Below, piece after piece: positions 15,054 to 22,376 of a stretch of DNA of 30,084 nucleotides. The DNA is from a virus, in IMG/VR virus record IMGVR_UViG_3300034093_004676, positions 1 through 30,084 of that record; one strand, 5' to 3'. The notes beneath the pieces were generated by a model. It was not told the DNA's origin. It ran no database searches and was given only the letters and a program-made list of their open reading frames with translations. Position numbers and translations under genes: made by a program. Numbering within the stretch: the first letter of the stretch is position 1; the number at the start of each line of letters is the position of its first letter.

Positions 15054-16049
15054 ATGGAAACTTCAATTGTTGATGTAGTTATCGGTATGCAGTATGGTGA
15101 TGAAGGCAAGGGCAAAATAGCCAATCAAATGGCTGCATCAGGTGAATATGACTACGTTGTCCGTTTTAACGGTGGAGGAAATGCTGGTCATACAATTTAC
15201 ATCAATGGAGAGAAAATTGTTACGCATCTTGTTCCTTGTGGCGTTCTGCATGGCATTCCTAGTGTCATTGGTAATGGTTGTGTTATCAATACGCAAAAAT
15301 TATTTGACGAACTTGCGTATCTTGAAGGACTTGGATTCAATACATCGCTTTTAAAGATTGCAGAAAACGCACACATAATTACCCAAGAACATATTGACGA
15401 AGATTCCAAAGATACAACTATTGGAACAACTCGCACTGGAAATGGCCCTTGTTATAAAGACAAAGTTGGTCGCACAGGTCTTCGTGCTAAAGATGTTCCA
15501 GAATTGGCACCATATCTTGTTGATATGCACAGCCTTATTCATTCTTCACCCAAGAAATTTTTAGCTGAAGGTGCTCAAGGATATTGGCTTGATATTGACT
15601 TTGGTGATTATCCTTATGTCACTTCATCAAACACTGGAGTAGGAGCAGTATTAAACAATGGTTTCAATTATAAGCAAGTACGGGATGTTGTCGGGGTTAT
15701 CAAGTGTTATTCTACCTATGTTGGAGCTAAAGGATACCAAAAAGATGACGAGCGATTTGAACAACTCAGAGAAATTGGTCAAGAGTATGGAGCCACAACC
15801 GGACGACCAAGACAAATCGACTGGCTAAATATCCAAGAAGTCATAACTGCTTGTCAAATGAATGGTGTTACAAAGCTTATTATCAACAAAATGGATGTTC
15901 TTCGACAAGTTGACAGCGCTTGGAATTATTACGAAAATAATATGTTGATTTCTTGTGCAAATGAAGATACATTTGTTTCTAATATTTGGAAAGAAGTTGG
16001 AATGGTTCTTCCTGGTGTATTTATCCAATTTCAAGGACAACTGCATTGA
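15054..16049 (+). CDS. purA: Short adenylosuccinate synthetase (PurA/PurZ family)
   Basis: GTP-dependent ligase joining aspartate to IMP (PurA) or, in PurZ phages, to dGMP on the path to 2-aminoadenine DNA. Catalytic motifs in the 331-residue protein: QYGDEGKGK with the Asp base, GGGNAGHTI with the catalytic His, GTTRTGNGPCYKDKVGRTGLR for nucleotide binding, EGAQGYWLDIDFGDYPYVTS, the aspartate loop ATTGRPRQ, and NKMD for guanine recognition. Bacterial PurA is about 430 residues. This one lacks much of the central helical insertion and part of the C-terminus, like phage PurZ and archaeal PurA. Characterised PurZ proteins usually carry Ser where this protein keeps Asp, so its substrate is open. 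The ATG at 15054 is preferred over GTG at 15048 because of the -10 box spacing. Confidence 0.9.
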   Translation: METSIVDVVIGMQYGDEGKGKIANQMAASGEYDYVVRFNGGGNAGHTIYINGEKIVTHLVPCGVLHGIPSVIGNGCVINTQKLFDELAYLEGLGFNTSLLKIAENAHIITQEHIDEDSKDTTIGTTRTGNGPCYKDKVGRTGLRAKDVPELAPYLVDMHSLIHSSPKKFLAEGAQGYWLDIDFGDYPYVTSSNTGVGAVLNNGFNYKQVRDVVGVIKCYSTYVGAKGYQKDDERFEQLREIGQEYGATTGRPRQIDWLNIQEVITACQMNGVTKLIINKMDVLRQVDSAWNYYENNMLISCANEDTFVSNIWKEVGMVLPGVFIQFQGQLH

Positions 16050-17143
16050 AATTTAAGTTGAATAAGGCAGAACATCTCGTTTGTTTTGCCTTACTTAATA
16101 AAATCGAAAAATCGAAGCTATCTATGCGTGAAAATAAAGCTGCATCAAGTAGTCTTATTTTTCATTCAATTGATGGGAAGCTTTACGTACAGACAGAAAA
16201 CAATTTCTGTTGTTCAAAGTTTTTACTTACAAATGTTCAACCTACAGAAGATGGAACATTTGGCTTAGACGTGTCTTCTTTTTTCAATGCTTTAAATAAC
16301 TTTCCAACAGAAGAAGTTCAATTTATTTATAGCCCTGCCGACAATTTACTCATCTTTGGAAACAAGAAAACTAGAGTATCTTTGGCTACCGTTCCTGTTG
16401 ATAATTTTATTGTTAGTTTTTCTCAAGATTTAGAAACGCTAGATATTACAGCAGATGATTTTGTTCACAGTATAAAAATGACTTCATTTTCTTGCGCACC
16501 TGATTTTGATGAACATCCTTACACTTCTATTCTTTGGTTTATAGAAGATGGAAAAATAAACACTCAATCTTCAGACAAGCATAGAATTAGCGTGTTTGGT
16601 AAAAAATATGAATTACAACAATCTTATCTGATTTCCAAAACAATTTCAGATGTAGTTCTTTATTATATTGAAAAAATACCTGGCATCGTTTTCTCTCTTT
16701 ATAATAGCAAAATTTATTTGACCTGGAATGGTGGAGAATTATCTTGCAATCTTGAGAAAAATACTTACGAGAAGATCTTTTCAAACTTCAATCAATTTTT
16801 CAGTGATCAATTTTTTCTTTCACTCGATTTAGAAAAAGATGCATTGGTAAAGAGTGTTAAGTTTGTATCCAATATTACAAATTCTCATATGATAAACTTA
16901 ACTCTTGACATCAACAAGATCGTGATATCAGCAACAAGTAATGAAAAAAATGCTGTTGTAGATACCATTGAAGTTGAAAATTATGAAATTTTATCTGTAT
17001 CTTATGTTTCTTCTCATTTGATAAGAGTTTTGGATTTGCTCGATAGCAAGAAATTAAAACTTAATTTTATAAAGCATAATGATTTTATTTTATTGATGCT
17101 CGAAGCTGAAAACTTTAAGCACATTCTTTTCCCAATGGATTAA
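16046..17143 (+). CDS. dnaN: DnaN-like sliding clamp (DNA polymerase III beta)
   Basis: Probable ring-shaped processivity clamp for the replicative polymerase. From the TTG start at 16046 the product is 365 residues, matching bacterial DnaN (about 366). Three repeated domain-like segments of alternating strands and helices are apparent. The end, NDFILLMLEAENFKHILFPM, is typical of the last DnaN strands that bind partner peptides. Overall identity is low, but gene order supports the call: a delta-like gene follows directly and a DnaX-like gene lies upstream. The TTG overlaps the previous TGA (TTGA) and AAGGA lies eight bases before it. A longer reading from ATG 15986 would extend back inside the PurA/PurZ-like gene and add 20 unlikely residues. 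Confidence 0.8.
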   Translation: MKFKLNKAEHLVCFALLNKIEKSKLSMRENKAASSSLIFHSIDGKLYVQTENNFCCSKFLLTNVQPTEDGTFGLDVSSFFNALNNFPTEEVQFIYSPADNLLIFGNKKTRVSLATVPVDNFIVSFSQDLETLDITADDFVHSIKMTSFSCAPDFDEHPYTSILWFIEDGKINTQSSDKHRISVFGKKYELQQSYLISKTISDVVLYYIEKIPGIVFSLYNSKIYLTWNGGELSCNLEKNTYEKIFSNFNQFFSDQFFLSLDLEKDALVKSVKFVSNITNSHMINLTLDINKIVISATSNEKNAVVDTIEVENYEILSVSYVSSHLIRVLDLLDSKKLKLNFIKHNDFILLMLEAENFKHILFPMD

Positions 17144-17144
17144 T

Positions 17145-18146
17145 ATGTTTCCAAGAATTTATTACGGATCAACAACTCTAGCATTGAATAAGATCAAGGA
17201 AGAATTCCCTGGTCTTATTCTTCTTATTGATAACAATGTTGAAAAGATAATTAATAATTATTCTAAATTCTTTGATAATAAAAATGTATATATTCATACA
17301 AATATTTCTAATGAAGATATCAAGCTTATTCAAGAAAAGAGTGAGAAATTAGGCAGCAATCACGTCATTTTGTATGAAGATGATAGTTTTGATGGAAGAT
17401 TGTCTCTTATAGCAAAAGCCAAGAAGAATAACTTGATTTTTGATTGTAGTTATCCACTTGTCGGAGATTTCAATGCACTCAAACGTCATATAAATAATTA
17501 TGTGTTAAAAAACAACGCAAACATCAATGGTGAGACTTTGAATCATCTTGTTGAGGTCTGCCCTGTATTGCGTATCAAGTCTAAGCAATCAGGCAGTAAG
17601 AAAGAAATTATCTGCTATGACATTGATATTCTTTTCAAGGAATTAGAAAAGATAATTTCTTACACAGACAAAATATTTCTGCGTGACATCCAAAATGCGT
17701 CTTTCAATGAAGAATGCGACATATTCGAATTTATCGAACAACTGATGAATAAGAATTTGGATTATTGCTTGACAAAAATAGATCTTCTTATTGATTCTAT
17801 GGGAGAGCAAGGATTCTTACTTGTCTTATTAAGTCAATTAAACTTTATGCTTGTTATATCAGAGACTAATAAGAAATATCACCACTTTACTGAAGTTCAA
17901 GAAAAAGTTGAATTACGGGATTTGCTGGGCAAGTATTTAAGTGATGAATACAAAGAGCCTACTTTCACAGTGAAAGTTCAAAATCCCATAAGAATTCGTA
18001 TCCAATCGAGCAAAGATAATATGTACAGCCCAGCGCAATACTCGAAAATGATTACTTTGCTTGTTGATAGTATTATTGATTTACGCTCAAATGGTTCAGT
18101 CAATCATTCAGTTCCCATTCTAATTTCAAAACTCACCTCTGTATAA
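17145..18146 (+). CDS. holA: HolA-like clamp-loader delta subunit
   Basis: Probable delta subunit that opens the sliding clamp during loading. The 333-residue length matches HolA (about 340). The N-terminal part (residues 1-130) lacks Walker motifs, as expected of delta. The C-terminal half has the recognisable HolA pattern: IFEFIEQLMNKNLDYCLTKI, then LLIDSMGEQGFLLVLLSQLNFML (the conserved collar segment 'al.ll..Ll..Ge.pl.ll..La.q.r.ll'), then a Y-x3-K/M segment and LLVDSIIDLRSNG near the end ('lleaD..lKsG'). It starts two bases after the DnaN-like stop, so the pair is co-transcribed. No delta-prime is encoded in the window; the DnaX-like protein could fill that position. The call rests on pattern, length and neighbourhood. 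Confidence 0.7.
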   Translation: MFPRIYYGSTTLALNKIKEEFPGLILLIDNNVEKIINNYSKFFDNKNVYIHTNISNEDIKLIQEKSEKLGSNHVILYEDDSFDGRLSLIAKAKKNNLIFDCSYPLVGDFNALKRHINNYVLKNNANINGETLNHLVEVCPVLRIKSKQSGSKKEIICYDIDILFKELEKIISYTDKIFLRDIQNASFNEECDIFEFIEQLMNKNLDYCLTKIDLLIDSMGEQGFLLVLLSQLNFMLVISETNKKYHHFTEVQEKVELRDLLGKYLSDEYKEPTFTVKVQNPIRIRIQSSKDNMYSPAQYSKMITLLVDSIIDLRSNGSVNHSVPILISKLTSV

Positions 18147-18147
18147 T
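18142..18147 (+). promoter_or_regulatory. Consensus -10 box, leaderless arrangement, before the second sigma gene
   Basis: Perfect TATAAT inside the last codons of the HolA-like gene, six bases before the ATG at 18154. No clear -35 and no Shine-Dalgarno. Same spacing as at 313, 10588 and 15054. Confidence 0.55.
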
Positions 18148-18153
18148 CTCTGT

Positions 18154-18720
18154 ATGGCCGAGAATAATTACGATGAGATCAACCAGCTTTTACATAAATA
18201 CAAAGCTGGAAATGAAGAAGCACTTTTTGAATTATATGAATTCTATAAACCTCTCTTTATTTCATCAGTTAAAAGAATTGTTCAAAAAGAATCTCGGCTT
18301 TCTTCGCATAGAGAAGATATTTTAAGTGATTCTATATTTGTTCTCAAGAAATTAATCGACCAATATGATCCAAAGTTATCTTATTTTTCTTATTTCTTAT
18401 CAACAAGAATAGACATAAATTTATTCAGATATACCGCTGATAAATATTTCCCAAAAGAAGAAATTTCAGATGATGATTATTTTCCTGAAGAATATGAAGA
18501 TCCATTTAATAAGATTGACAATGTAATTTGTATACATCAAGCTATGGATCAATTGAGTGAAAAAAGCAAGGAAGTAATCCAAGTCTATTTCTTCGATGGA
18601 TTAGATCAAAAAGAATGTGCTGAAACTCTAGGTATTACTCAAGGGGCTTTTTCAAAAAGATTATCAAAAGCCCTTGAACAAATGAAACTAATTCTTGGTG
18701 AAGATTTCTTATTTGATTAA
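18154..18720 (+). CDS. Sigma-70 family factor, ECF-like
   Basis: Second clear sigma factor. The 188-residue protein has two domains. Region 2 covers about residues 8-95: KAGNEEALFELYEFYKPLFI, the core-binding SHREDILSDSIFVLKKLIDQY, and FSYFLSTRIDINLFRY for the -10 element. Region 4 covers about 130-180: LSEKSKEVIQVYFFDGLDQK with ECAETLGITQGAFSKRLSKALEQMK, a standard helix-turn-helix. The linker is acidic (EEISDDDYFPEEYEDP). It has the size and two-domain build of ECF-type factors and is distinct from the SigH-like one. A perfect TATAAT lies six bases before its ATG. Its 3' end overlaps the convergent zincin gene by 12 bases with no terminator, so the two transcripts would collide. Confidence 0.88.
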   Translation: MAENNYDEINQLLHKYKAGNEEALFELYEFYKPLFISSVKRIVQKESRLSSHREDILSDSIFVLKKLIDQYDPKLSYFSYFLSTRIDINLFRYTADKYFPKEEISDDDYFPEEYEDPFNKIDNVICIHQAMDQLSEKSKEVIQVYFFDGLDQKECAETLGITQGAFSKRLSKALEQMKLILGEDFLFD

Positions 18721-21420
18721 TTTTCTGTAATTGAAAACGCTAGCAATTTTGTCTTCTTTTCTTTCTATAGTAATATCAACTTGTTGATCATCTTTTTCTG
18801 CATCATCAAAGCCTGGAAAATTGCCAGGTGGTCTTCCAGTACCTTTATATCTTGGAATAATAACGTCAATCTTTCTGCCACTCGGGATAGGCTCTGTTTG
18901 TTGAATTTGAAATCTTGCGTGTTGTTTAATGTCTTGTGCTGTTGGTGGTTCTTGTTTTTTAGCTTCTTCACGTAATTGCTGATTTTCTACTCTTTGATCT
19001 TCGCCTTGAGGATTAATTGTATCTGTTGTAAGTAAGCCATCTGCTACAGCTTTCGCAATTTTGCTATAGTAATCTGCTAAATATCCCTCAACTACAGCCT
19101 CAGATACATCTTTCACATCAAAGATAAGCATTCTCCCTGATTCAACTAAATTTGTTTCAACTTCTTTTAATTCTTTTTCGAGTTTGGTTCTTTCAGAAGA
19201 ATAAATAGGGGTAGATTCAATTTGTTGAGCTAATTGATTTTTCTTACCAATCAACCCTCTTCTATAATCACGTCTTCCTTGAATTTGAAAAGTCTCGTGA
19301 AAAATCATTTCCAATCTGTTTCTTTGACGCTGTAATTTTTTATTAATTACTTCAAGAGGATCAGTTAATGTAATTGTTTGTCCTGTAGATGAGGTGTAAG
19401 TTCCAAATCTACCAGTCTCCATATCTTCAAGTAATCTTTTAGCATTTGTTCCACCTGACATCAAGTGAATCATTTCATCCTGGATATCTAGAATCCATTG
19501 TTCTTTGGCAGCTTGATAGATTTTTGGATCTGCCATCAATTTTCCAATATGAGCATCAAAGATTCTAGCCAGATAAGGTATATCTCCGTGAATTCTTGCA
19601 TATAGTTCAGAAGGATCAGATATGTAAGCTTCTTCAGGAGTCAATTCTGGATTTAAAGCTACAGAATCTTCCATCATCAAATCTCCAGATTGAAGATACT
19701 GTAATGCGTGAGCTACTTCGTGTCTTTTAGTGGCTTCAAGATAATGATTAGCATCCATTCCAATATTTTCAGCTAATTTTCTATGAAAAGCTAATTGAGA
19801 CCATATATCTGTTTTGATAATAATTGCTGGACGTGGACCCATATCTTTTGTTGGAAATTTAGGTACAAATAATCCACCCCATTTCTCATCAGTAAAATCT
19901 ACAGGACCTATTTTTAATTTAGGCACATTATTTTCTCGCATAAAATTCTTTAAGCTATAAGTGCTAAATTCTACAATCACCATTTGATCAGCATATTTAC
20001 TTATATCTTCAGTACTTACGCCAGCAAATGGAGCTTCTTGTTGCATACGATCTTCATATGACTGTTGGAACTTTGAAAATATTTCATCAGACTTTTCTTT
20101 TTGTCTTTGTTCGCTTTCAGACATACCTTGTGGTGCTGGGTCTCTTTTTGGTCCTTTTCCGTAAGCATAATTAAAAGCAGTGTCAGAAGCTTTAATTATT
20201 TTTATAACTCCTTCTTGTTGTGCTTTTTCTAAAAGAGCAAAACCATCAGATTGAATTCTGGCTTTTGCAGCTTTGCCTTTTTGTTGAATTTGGTTTTTAA
20301 TTTCACTGCCAAGGCTGTCTAATAAATTAACATCAAATTTTTCATAATCTTCTGGATTTTTATCTAAATAATTTATAATAACTTGTGGTTTTGCAATTCC
20401 CTTGATTATAAATAAAGGAGAGCATTGATCACCTTTACTATCAATAAGATCCATAAATTTTTTGAAAGATTTAAGTTTTCTTATTAATAAAACATCTTGA
20501 TCAAAATCATACTCACCGATACTTGAGTATAACTTTTCTGCTATATTTTGGCAAAATCTATCGTACTGTGGGTATTCATCGATTTTTACAGCTACGTTAA
20601 TTTGAGTTTTGTTTGGAAGATAGTGAAGCATACTTGCAACATCTACTTGATCAAAATCTTTCAATAATAACTCAAAAACAATTTCTAAAATTTTGCTTTC
20701 GGTAATACCTGAAAAAATGTATTCTTTGATGTTTGGAAAATAGAATTTTCCCTCTCCACGTCTAATTAAATTTACAACATTTTCTTGATTTTGAAAATAT
20801 TCTAATTCTGGTCTGGCTTCAAGAAGTTGATAAACAAGCAAGTTTCTTTGTTGAGAAAGAGGATATCCTAGTAAGTTAACATCATCTCCACGAATGATAA
20901 ACATAGCTAGTGCCTCATTCATACTCGTGCCTTTTTTCAAGAGTAAATTTAATGTGGTAAATCCCATACCAAGAGTGCTATTGACAGATGATTTTACTTT
21001 GTCAATATCTGGAATTCTATCACCAAGTTCTATGCCATTTCCGCCTCTTGATTTTATATATTCATTGAGTTTGCCAAGAAAGTCTAATACTTTCATCATA
21101 TCTGTATTAGCAGAACTTCCTTGTTTTTTCATTTCATTATCAATAAATTTTGATAAATTATAAGAAAAAATTGAAATGTCAGACAAAGTACTGCCGTCAT
21201 TTTTCGCTTTCTCAAGATATTTATCAATAATTGAATCACCAGTTCTGCCCTTTTCTATATCTCCTATAAACTTGAGCATAGCAGTCATAGTAGGGTTTTC
21301 ATTTGGATCGTAAAATGAAAAATCTTTGAAAGTTCTAGAGAAAGAGCCAGCCCACAAAACTTCTTTAGTAGATAAAACGTCCCAGGCTGTTGCAGATTCG
21401 ATAATTTTTGAGTACCACAT
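18709..21420 (-). CDS. Large zincin-type metallopeptidase protein, 903 residues, MWY N-terminus
   Basis: Longest gene in the window, opposite to its neighbours. The motif RHEVAHALQ gives HExxH at residues 567-571, and DPSELYARI (602-610) gives the third ligand E605. An HExxH plus 'DPSExxAR' pair is common in phage-borne zincin domains. About residues 500-620 form the catalytic domain (GGLFVPKFP, PAIIIKTDIWSQLAF, MDANHYLEATKRHEVAH). Residues 1-500 are helical and unrecognised. Residues 660-750 contain a possible coiled coil, and the C-terminus is Gln/Pro-rich. The N-terminus MWYSKIIES echoes MWYRIAQER and MWYKFAQEQ of the other minus-strand operon. A TAAAAT box lies nine bases before the ATG, and no Shine-Dalgarno is visible. 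Could be a virion protein with a protease domain, or an injected effector. Confidence 0.7.
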   Translation of the reverse strand: MWYSKIIESATAWDVLSTKEVLWAGSFSRTFKDFSFYDPNENPTMTAMLKFIGDIEKGRTGDSIIDKYLEKAKNDGSTLSDISIFSYNLSKFIDNEMKKQGSSANTDMMKVLDFLGKLNEYIKSRGGNGIELGDRIPDIDKVKSSVNSTLGMGFTTLNLLLKKGTSMNEALAMFIIRGDDVNLLGYPLSQQRNLLVYQLLEARPELEYFQNQENVVNLIRRGEGKFYFPNIKEYIFSGITESKILEIVFELLLKDFDQVDVASMLHYLPNKTQINVAVKIDEYPQYDRFCQNIAEKLYSSIGEYDFDQDVLLIRKLKSFKKFMDLIDSKGDQCSPLFIIKGIAKPQVIINYLDKNPEDYEKFDVNLLDSLGSEIKNQIQQKGKAAKARIQSDGFALLEKAQQEGVIKIIKASDTAFNYAYGKGPKRDPAPQGMSESEQRQKEKSDEIFSKFQQSYEDRMQQEAPFAGVSTEDISKYADQMVIVEFSTYSLKNFMRENNVPKLKIGPVDFTDEKWGGLFVPKFPTKDMGPRPAIIIKTDIWSQLAFHRKLAENIGMDANHYLEATKRHEVAHALQYLQSGDLMMEDSVALNPELTPEEAYISDPSELYARIHGDIPYLARIFDAHIGKLMADPKIYQAAKEQWILDIQDEMIHLMSGGTNAKRLLEDMETGRFGTYTSSTGQTITLTDPLEVINKKLQRQRNRLEMIFHETFQIQGRRDYRRGLIGKKNQLAQQIESTPIYSSERTKLEKELKEVETNLVESGRMLIFDVKDVSEAVVEGYLADYYSKIAKAVADGLLTTDTINPQGEDQRVENQQLREEAKKQEPPTAQDIKQHARFQIQQTEPIPSGRKIDVIIPRYKGTGRPPGNFPGFDDAEKDDQQVDITIERKEDKIASVFNYRKLIK

Positions 21421-21503
21421 ATATTTTTTATTTTACAAATGTACTAATTTAACCTTTGGAATATATTTTTGAAATTCTCGTATTATACTAATATGTTCCA
21501 CAA

Positions 21504-21539
21504 AAACCTCTACGACTTTTCAAGCACGTCTAGAGGTTT
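21504..21539 (+). terminator. Attenuator-like hairpin in the leader of the 21597 gene
   Basis: AAACCTCTA (21504-21512) pairs with TAGAGGTTT (21531-21539), extended inward by GAC/GTC with one bulged C, and followed by the T-rich ATTTATTTAAG. A TATACT box at 21484-21489 lies upstream and the gene's Shine-Dalgarno (AAGGGAGA, 21581-21588) downstream. The hairpin would therefore sit in the 5' leader and could attenuate transcription. Confidence 0.55.
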
Positions 21540-21596
21540 ATTTATTTAAGTCCTTTTGTTGGTGGGGATCAAAAAAATCTAAGGGAGATAAGATAA

Positions 21597-22310
21597 GTGT
21601 CTGAAAATAACACAAATGACATGATTTACAACTGGCGCAATGAATTAAAGTCACATAATGATGGTGTTTTCGTTGTTGCCAATAGTCAAGCTCAAAAATA
21701 CAAAAATCAAGGTTTTGAAAAGTCCGAAGTTGTAGAATTACTTGCAGCTGATAATTTTGATTTAGACATTGCAAACAGAGTAGCTTCTAAATTATTTGAT
21801 AGTGCTGAAGAAGTTGCACAAAATACTGCTATCGAAGTTGCTGTAGTCCCAACAAGATATTCTGACTGCGCTCCTATTATTGAAAGATCTTTGACCAAAT
21901 TATCTGCGAAGGAATTTGTCAAGAGACTTTGCACTGGTCCTCATTCAATTGTAAAAACTGACGAAAAAGGGCTTGGATTTTGGTTAAGAATTACTGAAGC
22001 TGCTAAAGAAAGTAGAACTGGAAGAGGAAATCTTCATGCATCTTTAAAGCCTTTTATTGAAGAAACACTTCTTAACAATGTTCTTTTAGCACAATCTCAA
22101 GAAGCTCAAATTAAAACAGCTTCTAAAAATAAATATGTTGTATCCATGAAGAAGGGAACTGCTGAAGTTGATTTGACAAATGCAACTTCATCCAGTGATA
22201 AATTTATAGGCGGGAATTATGTTGATTTTGGTCTTGCTGACGAATTTATGGTAAAAGCTGTAGATACAGTTTCTCCATATCAAAGACTCAAAAGAGCCTT
22301 AAAAGACTAA
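21597..22310 (+). CDS. Hypothetical protein upstream of the terminase genes, 237 residues
   Basis: Not recognised. It starts with GTG, chosen because AAGGGAGA stands eight bases upstream. The N-terminal third has a helical segment, FEKSEVVELLAADNFDLDIA and NRVASKLF, that looks like a small helix-turn-helix or UBA-like bundle. The middle, PTRYSDCAPIIERSLTKLSA then KEFVKRLCTG, is followed by a C-terminal beta-rich part (KYVVSMKKGTAEVDLTN, KFIGGNYVDFGLADEFMVKA). There is no enzyme motif or membrane segment. It stands alone between an attenuator-like leader and an intrinsic terminator at 22330, so it is expressed as its own unit, which suggests high or specially timed expression. Position before TerS/TerL makes a packaging or head role possible. 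Confidence 0.72.
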   Translation: MSENNTNDMIYNWRNELKSHNDGVFVVANSQAQKYKNQGFEKSEVVELLAADNFDLDIANRVASKLFDSAEEVAQNTAIEVAVVPTRYSDCAPIIERSLTKLSAKEFVKRLCTGPHSIVKTDEKGLGFWLRITEAAKESRTGRGNLHASLKPFIEETLLNNVLLAQSQEAQIKTASKNKYVVSMKKGTAEVDLTNATSSSDKFIGGNYVDFGLADEFMVKAVDTVSPYQRLKRALKD

Positions 22311-22329
22311 TTTATATCCTAACAGAAAG

Positions 22330-22357
22330 AAACAAGCCGCATTTATGCGGCTTGTTT
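22330..22357 (+). terminator. Intrinsic terminator before the terminase genes
   Basis: AAACAAGCCGCA (22330-22341) pairs perfectly with TGCGGCTTGTTT (22346-22357) around a TTTA loop. The stem is 12 bp with a GC-rich core and a T-rich 3' side, and it ends the 21597 gene. A weak TATAAC box (22364-22369) follows, seven bases before the next ATG. Confidence 0.9.
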
Positions 22358-22376
22358 TGCTTGTATAACTAAAGAA

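Noticed and set aside
15986-16045. ATG at 15986 as the clamp gene start
   Set aside because: It lies within the PurA/PurZ-like gene, would add 20 residues outside the DnaN pattern, and the TTG at 16046 has AAGGA at good spacing.
15054-16049. Firm claim that the phage has 2-aminoadenine DNA
   Set aside because: The catalytic Asp typical of PurA is retained and no companion Z-genome gene is visible in the window.
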